Shown here: in pieces, positions 26,273 through 33,458 of the stretch
Layout of the letters: each line of letters starts with the position of its first letter
Position numbering within the stretch: the stretch's first letter is position 1
Source: Alistipes timonensis
Lineage (GTDB): Bacteria; Bacteroidota; Bacteroidia; Bacteroidales; Muribaculaceae
NCBI GenBank assembly: GCA_023663385.1
Contig: JAMPHO010000005.1
Location: forward strand, 1 to 56,182
Direction: 5' to 3'
DNA: 56,182 nucleotides
Position numbers and translations under genes: made by a program
Notes under the pieces: generated by a model
What the model saw: the letters and a program-made list of their open reading frames with translations, nothing else
Told to the model about the DNA's origin: nothing
Database searches by the model: none

Positions 26273-27886
26273 ATGATACGCACCGTATTATCCGCACTTC
26301 TACTCGCCCTGCTCCCGGCTCTCGCCGCCGGAGCGGGGCTTCCCTCTGACTCGGAGACCCCCAAACACGAGATGCGCGGCGCCTGGCTGGCGACCGTCTA
26401 CGGCATTGACTGGCCCTCGCGCACCGGCGTCGGCGAGGCCGTGGCCGAGGCGCAGAAAAAGGAACTGACCGACATTCTCGACCTGCTGCAAGGCGCTGGA
26501 TTCAACGCCGTATTCTTCCAGACGCGCCCGATGGCCGACGCCTTCTACCGCTCGACCCTCGAACCCTGGAGCGAGTTCCTCACCGGCAAAGACCCCCAGG
26601 GGGAGCCTACTTGGGATCCCCTCGCGTTCGCCATCGAGGAGTGCCACGCCCGCGGCATGGAGCTCCACGCCTGGGTTAACCCCTTCCGCGTGTCGAAAAA
26701 CGAGGAGCCGCGCCCCCGGCGCATAGCCTCCGGCAAGGGCACTTTCAACCCTATGGAAAAGGGGTGGGTGCTGACCATGCGCGACAAGCCCGCGCCCCGG
26801 TCCAGGTCGAAAGCAAAGGGGAAGAACCGCAAGCGGCGCCCCGCTCCCGCGGCCCAGCCCGCCGTCATGGCGATTCTCGACCCGGGAAACCCCGCGGCGA
26901 GGAAGCACGTCGTAGAGGTTTGCCGCGAGATAATAGGCAAATACGATGTCGACGGCCTCATATTCGACGACTACTTCTATCCCGACCGCTTCCCGTTCAC
27001 CCCGGGAGCCGACCCCAAGAAAGAGGCTGACCAGCGGCGCGAGAACGTGCACCAGACCGTGCGCGAAATCTACGCCATGATCCAGGAGGAGAAACCCTAT
27101 GTGCGCTTCGGCATCTCTCCCGCCGGAGTGGCGGGGGGCAACGGCAAGGCCACGGTCAAGTACGGGCTCACTCCACCCCCGGTAGGGAACGACTGGATGT
27201 ATGACCGCATTTTCTGCGACCCGTTACCCTGGCTTGACGAGGGGACGGTTGACTACGTCTCGCCGCAGCTCTACTGGGCGTCGAACCACTCGACAAACCC
27301 CTACGAGCCGCTCGCCAAATGGTGGAGCGAGATAGCGTTCCGCTTCGGGCGCCACTTCTTCTCAAGCCAGAACATTGGCGCCCTCCCCGCCGGCACACCC
27401 GCCTGGAAGGAGCAGGGGCTGGAGGTAGAGACCAACCGCCGCCACAACGCCGCCACCCACGGAGCCGACATAGCCCCGAGCTCGGGCCATGTGCTCTACT
27501 CCGTGTCATATATGACCGGTAAAAAGACCTCCGGCCTCACCGACTATCTGGCGGCCAACCAGTTCGCCCACCCGGCGCTGATGCCCGCCATGACCTGGAA
27601 AATAGCCCCGAATCCCGGCGCGCTCCGCGGTCTGCGCCGCGACGGCGGGGTGCTCAACTGGTACCCCCACCCCGATATGCGCTATGTGGTTTACGCCGTG
27701 CCCGACAACCTCTCGCCGCTCGACGCCCTCGCTTCGAGCGGTGTGAACTTCCGCCCGGAGTTCGTGATGGGTGTGACCTACGGGCACGAATACCCCATAC
27801 CCCCCTCTCGCTCGTCGGGCTACTGGTACGCCGTCGCACCCTACGACCGCTACGGCAACGAATGGCACCCGGAAATAATCAAGTAA
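26273..27886 (+). CDS. GHL10 family glycoside hydrolase-like protein
   Basis: The 537-residue product has a signal peptide (about 1-20). Its TIM-barrel domain is of the GHL10 (formerly DUF187, YngK-like) family: RGAWLATVYGIDWPSR (about 35-50), GFNAVFFQTRPMADAFY (about 79-95), GMELHAWVNPFRVS (about 126-139), DVDGLIFDDYFYPDRFPF (about 224-241) and VDYVSPQLYWA (about 326-336). The Asp residues after the fourth strand are candidate catalytic groups. The family is linked to peptidoglycan or glycan cleavage, but substrates are mostly untested. A Lys/Arg-rich insertion (about 176-194) is unusual. It is probably co-transcribed with the A2M upstream and ribD downstream. Confidence 0.87.
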   Translation: MIRTVLSALLLALLPALAAGAGLPSDSETPKHEMRGAWLATVYGIDWPSRTGVGEAVAEAQKKELTDILDLLQGAGFNAVFFQTRPMADAFYRSTLEPWSEFLTGKDPQGEPTWDPLAFAIEECHARGMELHAWVNPFRVSKNEEPRPRRIASGKGTFNPMEKGWVLTMRDKPAPRSRSKAKGKNRKRRPAPAAQPAVMAILDPGNPAARKHVVEVCREIIGKYDVDGLIFDDYFYPDRFPFTPGADPKKEADQRRENVHQTVREIYAMIQEEKPYVRFGISPAGVAGGNGKATVKYGLTPPPVGNDWMYDRIFCDPLPWLDEGTVDYVSPQLYWASNHSTNPYEPLAKWWSEIAFRFGRHFFSSQNIGALPAGTPAWKEQGLEVETNRRHNAATHGADIAPSSGHVLYSVSYMTGKKTSGLTDYLAANQFAHPALMPAMTWKIAPNPGALRGLRRDGGVLNWYPHPDMRYVVYAVPDNLSPLDALASSGVNFRPEFVMGVTYGHEYPIPPSRSSGYWYAVAPYDRYGNEWHPEIIK

Positions 27887-27897
27887 CACCCACTCCG

Positions 27898-28896
27898 ATG
27901 ACCGATACCGACTATATGCGCCGCGCCCTGCGGCTCGCCGCCAACGGGCGGGGACTTACCCGCTCGAACCCGATGGTGGGGGCAGTGATCGCCGCCCCCG
28001 ACGGCAGAATCATCGGCGAGGGGTGGCACCGCCGCTACGGCGAGGCCCACGCCGAGGTCAACGCCGTGGCCTCAGTCGCACCCGCCGACCGCCACCTCCT
28101 AAGCGAGAGCACAATATATGTGACCCTCGAACCATGCTCGCACTACGGCAAGACCCCGCCCTGCGCCAACCTCCTGCGCGACTGCCGGTTCAGGCGGGTA
28201 GTGGTGGCCGCGGGCGACCCCAACCCGAAAGTCAACGGCCGCGGCATCGCGATACTCCGCGAGGCCGGCATCGAGGTCGACACCGGGCTGCTCGCCATAG
28301 AGTCGGAACGCCTCAACCGCGTGTTTTTCACCGCCCAGCGCGAACGGCGCCCCTTCGTCACGCTCAAATGGGCGCGATCGGCCGACGGGTTTATGGACAT
28401 AACCCGCGCCCCCGGCGAACCGGCCTACCGATTCTCCACACCGCTCACCACCCTCTCGACCATGCGGCTCCGCGCCGAAAACCAGGCGATAATATCAACC
28501 GCAGCCACCGTCGAGGCCGACAACGCCCGGCTCAGCGTGCGCCAGTGGGAAGGCGGGCTCGACCAGCCACTCCGCGTCGTCATACCGCACGGCGACCGCC
28601 AACCCTGGCGCGAGCGCCTGGCCGCGCTCTTCGCCGACGGCGTTACCTCGGTACTCGTCGAGGCGGGGCCGACATTCCTCAGCCACATTCTCGAAACCGG
28701 CATCTGGGACGCCATCCGCGTCGAAACCTCACCCGTCATACTCGGCGAGGCCGGGAGCAAACCCGCGCCGGGCGTGCCGCCGCGGGCAGTGGAGGTAGCC
28801 GACCTTCGAATCGGCCCCAACCGGGTGGCCTGGTACTCCGGCAACCCCCTCTTCACCCCCGGCGACCCCCTCGAAACCGGCCCCGGGAGCGTTTAA
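27898..28896 (+). CDS. ribD: Bifunctional riboflavin biosynthesis deaminase/reductase
   Basis: RibD deaminates and then reduces the pyrimidine intermediate of riboflavin synthesis. The 332-residue product has an N-terminal zinc deaminase domain with HAEVNAV (about 49-55) and PCSHYGKTPPCANLL (about 79-93) carrying the zinc Cys residues, and a C-terminal NADPH-dependent reductase domain (about 145-330) with TLKWARSADG (about 154-163). I start at ATG 27898, 11 bp after the GHL10 stop; the frame extends to 27862 inside that gene. Length matches the family. A promoter for mdh follows. Confidence 0.93.
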   Translation: MTDTDYMRRALRLAANGRGLTRSNPMVGAVIAAPDGRIIGEGWHRRYGEAHAEVNAVASVAPADRHLLSESTIYVTLEPCSHYGKTPPCANLLRDCRFRRVVVAAGDPNPKVNGRGIAILREAGIEVDTGLLAIESERLNRVFFTAQRERRPFVTLKWARSADGFMDITRAPGEPAYRFSTPLTTLSTMRLRAENQAIISTAATVEADNARLSVRQWEGGLDQPLRVVIPHGDRQPWRERLAALFADGVTSVLVEAGPTFLSHILETGIWDAIRVETSPVILGEAGSKPAPGVPPRAVEVADLRIGPNRVAWYSGNPLFTPGDPLETGPGSV

Positions 28897-28940
28897 AGGG
28901 CAAAAAATCACGAAATATTTACTAAATTTTCTCAAAATGA

Positions 28941-28969
28941 TTTCATATCAAAATATTTCGTTATATTTG
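28941..28969 (+). promoter_or_regulatory. Promoter of mdh
   Basis: TATATTTG (28962-28969) is a perfect -7 box in a very AT-rich stretch. A TTTC box (28941-28944) is 17 nt upstream, slightly short of consensus spacing. The leader would be about 48 nt. Confidence 0.6.
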
Positions 28970-29023
28970 CAATGTTGTAATCAGAGTAAGAACAGAAACA
29001 AAACCATATAAATACTCAACACT

Positions 29024-29959
29024 ATGTCAAAAGTAACAGTCGTAGGCGCCGGTAACGTGGGCGCCACCACAGCTAACGTTCTGCTTACCACCCAGGTTGC
29101 CGACGAAGTAGTCCTCATCGACATCAAGGAAGGCGTTTCCGAAGGCAAGGCTATGGACATCATGCAGACCGCCAACATCCTCGGCCTGCAGAACCGTCTC
29201 ATCGGCGTTACAAACGACTACGCTATGACCGAGAACTCCGACGTGGTTGTCATCACCTCCGGCGTTCCCCGTAAGCCCGGCATGACCCGCGAGGAACTCA
29301 TCGGCGTAAACGCAAAGATCGTGCGCAGCGTTACCGAGAGCGTGCTCAAGCACTCCCCCAACGCTATCATCATCTGCGTTGCCAACCCGATGGACACCAT
29401 GACCTACCTCATCCACAAGATTTCCGGTCTCCCCAAGAACCGCATCATCGGTATGGGCGGCGCGCTCGACAGCGCACGCTTCAAATACTACCTCTCGCTG
29501 GCTCTCAAGGCCAACTCCACCGAGATTGAAGGCATCGTGATCGGCGGCCACGGCGACAAGACCATGATTCCCCTGACCCGCTACGCCGCTTACCGCGGCA
29601 TCCCCGCCTCCACTCTCATCCCCGAAGACCAGCTCAAGAAGGTAGCTGCCGACACCATGGTAGGCGGCGCCACCCTCACCGGCCTCCTCGGCACCTCCGC
29701 CTGGTACGCTCCCGGCGCCGCTTCGGCCCAGATGGTAGCAGCCGTGCTCCACGACCAGAAGAAGCTCATCTCCTGCTCCGCGCTCCTCGACGGCGAATAC
29801 GGCGAGAAGGACCTTTGCATCGGCGTTCCCTGCGTCATCGGCCGCAACGGTATCGAGAAGATCGTTGAATTCGACCTCAACGCTGAAGAGAAGGAACTCT
29901 TCGCCGCAAGCGCCAAGGCCGTTCACGCCACCAACGAGGCCCTCAAAGCAGCCCTCTAA
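29024..29959 (+). CDS. mdh: Malate dehydrogenase
   Basis: MDH interconverts malate and oxaloacetate with NAD in the cytoplasm, part of the branched TCA and fumarate-reducing pathway. The 311-residue product has the Rossmann motif VVGAGNVGATTA (about 5-16), the substrate-binding loop GVPRKPGMTREEL (about 79-91) whose Arg pair marks malate rather than lactate dehydrogenases, VANPMDTMTYL (about 118-128), and the catalytic His in GGHGDKTMIPL (about 172-182). It resembles the LDH-like MDH class of Bacteroidota. It has its own promoter and terminator. Confidence 0.96.
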   Translation: MSKVTVVGAGNVGATTANVLLTTQVADEVVLIDIKEGVSEGKAMDIMQTANILGLQNRLIGVTNDYAMTENSDVVVITSGVPRKPGMTREELIGVNAKIVRSVTESVLKHSPNAIIICVANPMDTMTYLIHKISGLPKNRIIGMGGALDSARFKYYLSLALKANSTEIEGIVIGGHGDKTMIPLTRYAAYRGIPASTLIPEDQLKKVAADTMVGGATLTGLLGTSAWYAPGAASAQMVAAVLHDQKKLISCSALLDGEYGEKDLCIGVPCVIGRNGIEKIVEFDLNAEEKELFAASAKAVHATNEALKAAL

Positions 29960-29973
29960 GAAACTGACCTGAC

Positions 29974-30023
29974 AACGGGAGGCGCGCAACGGGGCACCCG
30001 CCCCGATGCCGTCTCCCGTTTTT
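29974..30023 (+). terminator. Intrinsic terminator of mdh
   Basis: AACGGGAG (29974-29981) pairs with CTCCCGTT (30013-30020); an inner stem CGGGGC/GCCCCG (29990-29995 with 30000-30005) forms the apical hairpin. A run of five T residues overlaps the end of the outer stem (30019-30023). Confidence 0.85.
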
Positions 30024-30049
30024 CAATATCTCTCTACACAAACTTACCT

Positions 30050-30508
30050 ATGAATATTGTAAAATCAACACTCTTAGCTTTCGCCGCCACGGCCCTTATG
30101 GCATCCTGCGGCTCGAAAGCCGACGCCAAGGCCGAAGCCGCCGCGGCCGACCAGCAGGCCTCCGAAATGACCTCCGTCGGCGCCGCCGAACCCGCGGTAA
30201 TCGACCTTGAAAAGGGAGCCACCCTCCCCGCCGACCCCGGCAAACTCGTAGTGGTCGACTTCAACGCCACCTGGTGCGGCCCCTGCAAGCAGTTCGCCCC
30301 CAACTTCGAGGCCGTGGCCGAGAAGTATGCCGGCAAAGCATTGTTCTACAGCGTCGACGTTGACCAGCACCCCGAACTCGCCGCCCGCTACGGCGTGCAG
30401 TCGATCCCCATGGTGCTCTTCATCCGCCCCGACGGCCAGACCGCCACATCGCTCGGATTCCTCCAGGAAGCCGAATTCGACACCCTCGTCGCCTCGCAGC
30501 TCAACTGA
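30050..30508 (+). CDS. Thioredoxin-family lipoprotein
   Basis: The 152-residue product has a lipoprotein signal (MNIVKSTLLAFAATALMASC, acylated Cys20) and an Ala-rich linker (about 21-50). A thioredoxin domain follows with the active site WCGPC (75-79) and the cis-Pro segment SIPMVLFIRPDG (about 121-132). It is anchored in the envelope and probably reduces or isomerises disulfides of exported proteins. A terminator precedes it, and a GGGGGAATCCCCCC hairpin follows (30526-30539), so it is likely a single-gene unit ahead of the oxidoreductase operon. Confidence 0.9.
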   Translation: MNIVKSTLLAFAATALMASCGSKADAKAEAAAADQQASEMTSVGAAEPAVIDLEKGATLPADPGKLVVVDFNATWCGPCKQFAPNFEAVAEKYAGKALFYSVDVDQHPELAARYGVQSIPMVLFIRPDGQTATSLGFLQEAEFDTLVASQLN

Positions 30509-30587
30509 GCCGCGAAGCGACTTCCGGGGGAATCCCCCCGCCCACACCGACCTTAAATCTATCAGCCATAACTAAATCAGTAGCAAG

Positions 30588-30818
30588 ATGAGTAAAATCC
30601 ACGGTGCCGTGACTATCGACTCCGAGCGCTGCAAGGGTTGCGACCTCTGCGTTGTAGCCTGCCCCTGCGACGTGCTCTCCCTCCAGCCAAAGGAGGTGAA
30701 CGACCGCGGCTATCATTTCGCGTTCCCCGCCAACGAACAGGCCTGCATAGGATGCGCGGCCTGCGCCGTAGTATGCCCCGATGCCTGCATCGAGGTTTAC
30801 CGCGTGGTTGTCAAATAA
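30588..30818 (+). CDS. 2-oxoacid:ferredoxin oxidoreductase, ferredoxin (delta) subunit
   Basis: The 76-residue product has two 4Fe-4S cluster motifs: CKGCDLCVVACP (about 15-26) and CIGCAACAVVCP (about 53-64). It is the delta subunit of a four-subunit 2-oxoacid:ferredoxin oxidoreductase and passes electrons from the TPP centre to free ferredoxin. Gene order delta-alpha-beta-gamma with short gaps (20, 32 and 51 bp) shows one operon. The enzyme acts in the cytoplasm. Confidence 0.9.
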   Translation: MSKIHGAVTIDSERCKGCDLCVVACPCDVLSLQPKEVNDRGYHFAFPANEQACIGCAACAVVCPDACIEVYRVVVK

Positions 30819-30838
30819 CCCTTTAATCAGCAAGACTT

Positions 30839-31927
30839 ATGAAAGAAGAAGTAAAACTTATGAAGGGTAACGAGGCGATTGCCCACGCGGCTATACGCTA
30901 CGGTGCCGACGGTTATTTCGGCTACCCGATCACCCCCCAGTCAGAAGTGCTCGAAACCCTTGAGGCCGAAATGCCCTGGGAAACCACGGGCATGGTAGTG
31001 CTCCAGGCAGAAAGCGAGGTAGCGTCGATCAATATGGTCTACGGCGGCGCCGCTACCGGCAAAGCCGTGATGACCTCCTCCTCCTCCCCCGGAGTCAGCC
31101 TCATGCAGGAGGGTATCTCGTACCTCGCCGCGTCGGAACTCCCCGCCCTTATCGTCAACGTGATGCGCGGCGGCCCCGGCCTCGGCACCATCCAGCCCTC
31201 GCAGGCCGACTACTTCCAGGCCACCAAGGGTGGCGGCCACGGCGACTACCACCTGATCGTGCTGGCCCCCTCCTCCGTGCAGGAGATGGCCGACTTCGTA
31301 GGGCTCGGTTTCGACCTCTCGTTCAAATACCGCACCCCGGCGATGATTCTCGCCGACGGCATCGTGGGCCAGATGATGGAGAAGGTAGTCCTTCCCGAGC
31401 AGCGCCCCCGCCGCACCGACGAGGAGATACGCCGCCAGTGCCCCTGGGCCATCACCGGCAAAACTCCCGGACGCGGCCACAACGTGGTGACATCGCTCGA
31501 ACTCGACTCCGCCCTGATGGAGAAAAACAACGAGCGCTTCCAGGCCACCTACCGCGAAATCGAAAAGAACGAAGTGCGCTACGAGGCATACGGCACCGAG
31601 GATGCCGACTACCTCATCGTGGCCTTCGGCTCGATAGCCCGCATATGCCGCAAGGCCATCGACGAGGCCCGCAAGGAGGGCGTGAAGGTAGGCATCATCC
31701 GCCCCATCACCCTCTGGCCCTTCCCCTACGAGGCTATCCGCGAGGCATCGAAGAATGTAAAGGGCGTGCTCTGCGTGGAGCTCAACGCCGGCCAGATGGT
31801 CGAGGACGTGCGCCTCGCCGTCGACCAGAACATCCCCGTGTGCCACTACGGCCGCATGGGCGGCATCGTGCCCAACCCGCAGGAGGTGCTCGACGCCCTG
31901 CGCCGCGACTTTATCGAAAAGGCTTAG
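30839..31927 (+). CDS. vorB: 2-oxoacid:ferredoxin oxidoreductase, alpha subunit (VorB-like)
   Basis: The 362-residue product matches the alpha subunit of 2-oxoacid:ferredoxin oxidoreductases. Its pyrimidine-binding domain shows MKGNEAIAHAAIRYGADG (about 8-25), the PITPQSE motif (about 29-35) and TSSSSPGVSLMQEGISYLA (about 80-98). Similar Bacteroidota proteins are annotated as VorB (3-methyl-2-oxobutanoate) or KorA (2-oxoglutarate). The substrate cannot be decided from sequence. Reversible CoA-dependent decarboxylation of the 2-oxoacid gives acyl-CoA and reduced ferredoxin. Confidence 0.9.
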   Translation: MKEEVKLMKGNEAIAHAAIRYGADGYFGYPITPQSEVLETLEAEMPWETTGMVVLQAESEVASINMVYGGAATGKAVMTSSSSPGVSLMQEGISYLAASELPALIVNVMRGGPGLGTIQPSQADYFQATKGGGHGDYHLIVLAPSSVQEMADFVGLGFDLSFKYRTPAMILADGIVGQMMEKVVLPEQRPRRTDEEIRRQCPWAITGKTPGRGHNVVTSLELDSALMEKNNERFQATYREIEKNEVRYEAYGTEDADYLIVAFGSIARICRKAIDEARKEGVKVGIIRPITLWPFPYEAIREASKNVKGVLCVELNAGQMVEDVRLAVDQNIPVCHYGRMGGIVPNPQEVLDALRRDFIEKA

Positions 31928-31959
31928 GCCCGTATTGTTAACTATTAAAGGAAGAAACA

Positions 31960-32733
31960 ATGACTCGCGAAGAAATCATACGTCCCGAGAACAAAGTTCA
32001 CGCACGGCCCAAGCTACTGCTCGACAAAAATATGCACTACTGCCCCGGCTGTAGCCACGGCGTAGTCCACAAGCTCGTGGCCGAGGTAATCGACGAGATG
32101 GGCCTCGAACACGACGCCATCGGCATCGCCCCGGTAGGGTGCGCGGTGTTCGCCTACAACTACCTCGACATCGACTGGATCGAGGCTGCCCACGGCCGCG
32201 CTCCGGCGCTCGCCACCGCCGCCAGCCGCCTCAACCCCTCGAAACTGGTGTTCACATACCAGGGGGACGGCGACCTGGCCGCCATCGGCACCGCCGAGAC
32301 AATCCACGCCTGCACCCGCGGCGAAAACATCGTCATTATCCTCATCAACAACGGCATCTACGGCATGACCGGCGGACAGATGTCGCCCTGCACCCTCGAA
32401 GGAGCCAAAACCGCCACCACCCCCTACGGACGCCGCCACGACCTCAACGGCTTCCCCCTGAAGGTGTCCAACATCGTATCGCTCCTCGACGGCACCTGCT
32501 ACGTCACCCGCCAGGCCGTACACACCGCCGCCGCTGCCCGCAAGGCGAAGAACGCCATCAAGAAGGCCTTCACCAACGCCATGCAGAAAAAAGGCACCAG
32601 CTTCGTGGAGATCGTAGGCACCTGCTCGTCGGGCTGGAAGCTCACCCCCGAGAAGTCCAACAAATGGATGGAGGAGAACATGATTCCCTTCTACCCCCTC
32701 GGCGACATCAAGGATACAACGAAAGAATCATAA
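31960..32733 (+). CDS. 2-oxoacid:ferredoxin oxidoreductase, beta (TPP-binding) subunit
   Basis: The 257-residue product binds thiamine diphosphate. Visible motifs are HYCPGCSHGVVHKL (about 26-39), GDGDLAAIGTAETIHA (about 103-118, the GDG-start of the TPP motif) and NNGIYGMTGGQMSPC (about 129-143, the NN-end). It forms the catalytic core with the alpha subunit encoded 32 bp upstream. A small CGGGGC-TCCG-GCCCCG hairpin (32746-32761) lies between it and the gamma gene and could tune relative expression. Confidence 0.92.
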   Translation: MTREEIIRPENKVHARPKLLLDKNMHYCPGCSHGVVHKLVAEVIDEMGLEHDAIGIAPVGCAVFAYNYLDIDWIEAAHGRAPALATAASRLNPSKLVFTYQGDGDLAAIGTAETIHACTRGENIVIILINNGIYGMTGGQMSPCTLEGAKTATTPYGRRHDLNGFPLKVSNIVSLLDGTCYVTRQAVHTAAAARKAKNAIKKAFTNAMQKKGTSFVEIVGTCSSGWKLTPEKSNKWMEENMIPFYPLGDIKDTTKES

Positions 32734-32784
32734 CAACCCGTAGAACGGGGCTCCGGCCCCGCTCCATAACCCCACACCAGACAT

Positions 32785-33321
32785 ATGAAAGACGAAATCA
32801 TCATTGCCGGATTCGGCGGCCAGGGAGTGCTCTCTATGGGTAAGATTCTGGCTTACGCGGCCTTGGAGAACGACCTCGAAGTCACCTGGATGCCCTCCTA
32901 CGGCCCCGAGCAGCGCGGCGGCACGGCCAACGTCACCGTGATCCTCTCCGACGAGGCCATCTCATCGCCCGTGCTCGACACCTACGACACCGCCGTGATT
33001 CTCAACCAGCAGAGTCTCGACAAGTTCGAGAGCAAGGTTAAGCCCGGGGGCGTGCTCATCTACGACCCCTACGACATACACCGCGCACCCTCGCGCACCG
33101 ACATCCGCGTGCTCGCAGTGCCCGCCATGGAGGCCACCATCGCCGCCGGACAGGCCAAGGTGTACAACATGATCCTGCTCGGCGCCCTGCTCAAAGCCCG
33201 CCCCGACCTCCCCGTTGAAGCCGTGGTCCGCGGCCTCAAGAAGGCCCTTCCGGAGCGCCACCACCACCTCATCCCCGCCAACGAGGCCGCCATCCGCCGC
33301 GGCATGGACCTCGTGCCCTAA
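32785..33321 (+). CDS. 2-oxoacid:ferredoxin oxidoreductase, gamma subunit
   Basis: The 178-residue product belongs to the gamma domain family (POR_N gamma): it starts with AGFGGQGVLSMGKILAYAA (about 8-26) and has the conserved YGPEQRGGTANVTVI segment (about 39-53). It completes the four-subunit enzyme. It is the last gene of the operon, followed by a perfect 14-bp terminator hairpin at 33400-33431. Confidence 0.92.
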   Translation: MKDEIIIAGFGGQGVLSMGKILAYAALENDLEVTWMPSYGPEQRGGTANVTVILSDEAISSPVLDTYDTAVILNQQSLDKFESKVKPGGVLIYDPYDIHRAPSRTDIRVLAVPAMEATIAAGQAKVYNMILLGALLKARPDLPVEAVVRGLKKALPERHHHLIPANEAAIRRGMDLVP

Positions 33322-33399
33322 GAAACAACCTCCAACTGAGAAACTGTTTAAAAACTTCTTCCGAAAGATTTTAAAAAGTTTCCAAGACCAATAAACTGA

Positions 33400-33431
33400 A
33401 CCGGGCCATCCGCTGATGCGGATGGCCCGGT
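33400..33431. terminator. Bidirectional terminator between convergent operons
   Basis: ACCGGGCCATCCGC (33400-33413) pairs perfectly with GCGGATGGCCCGGT (33418-33431) around a TGAT loop. CGTTTAT follows on the plus strand and TCAGTTTATT on the minus strand. It separates the oxidoreductase operon from the minus-strand gene ending at 33459. Confidence 0.8.
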
Positions 33432-33458
33432 CGTTTATACGGGGTGGGTGGTGACGGA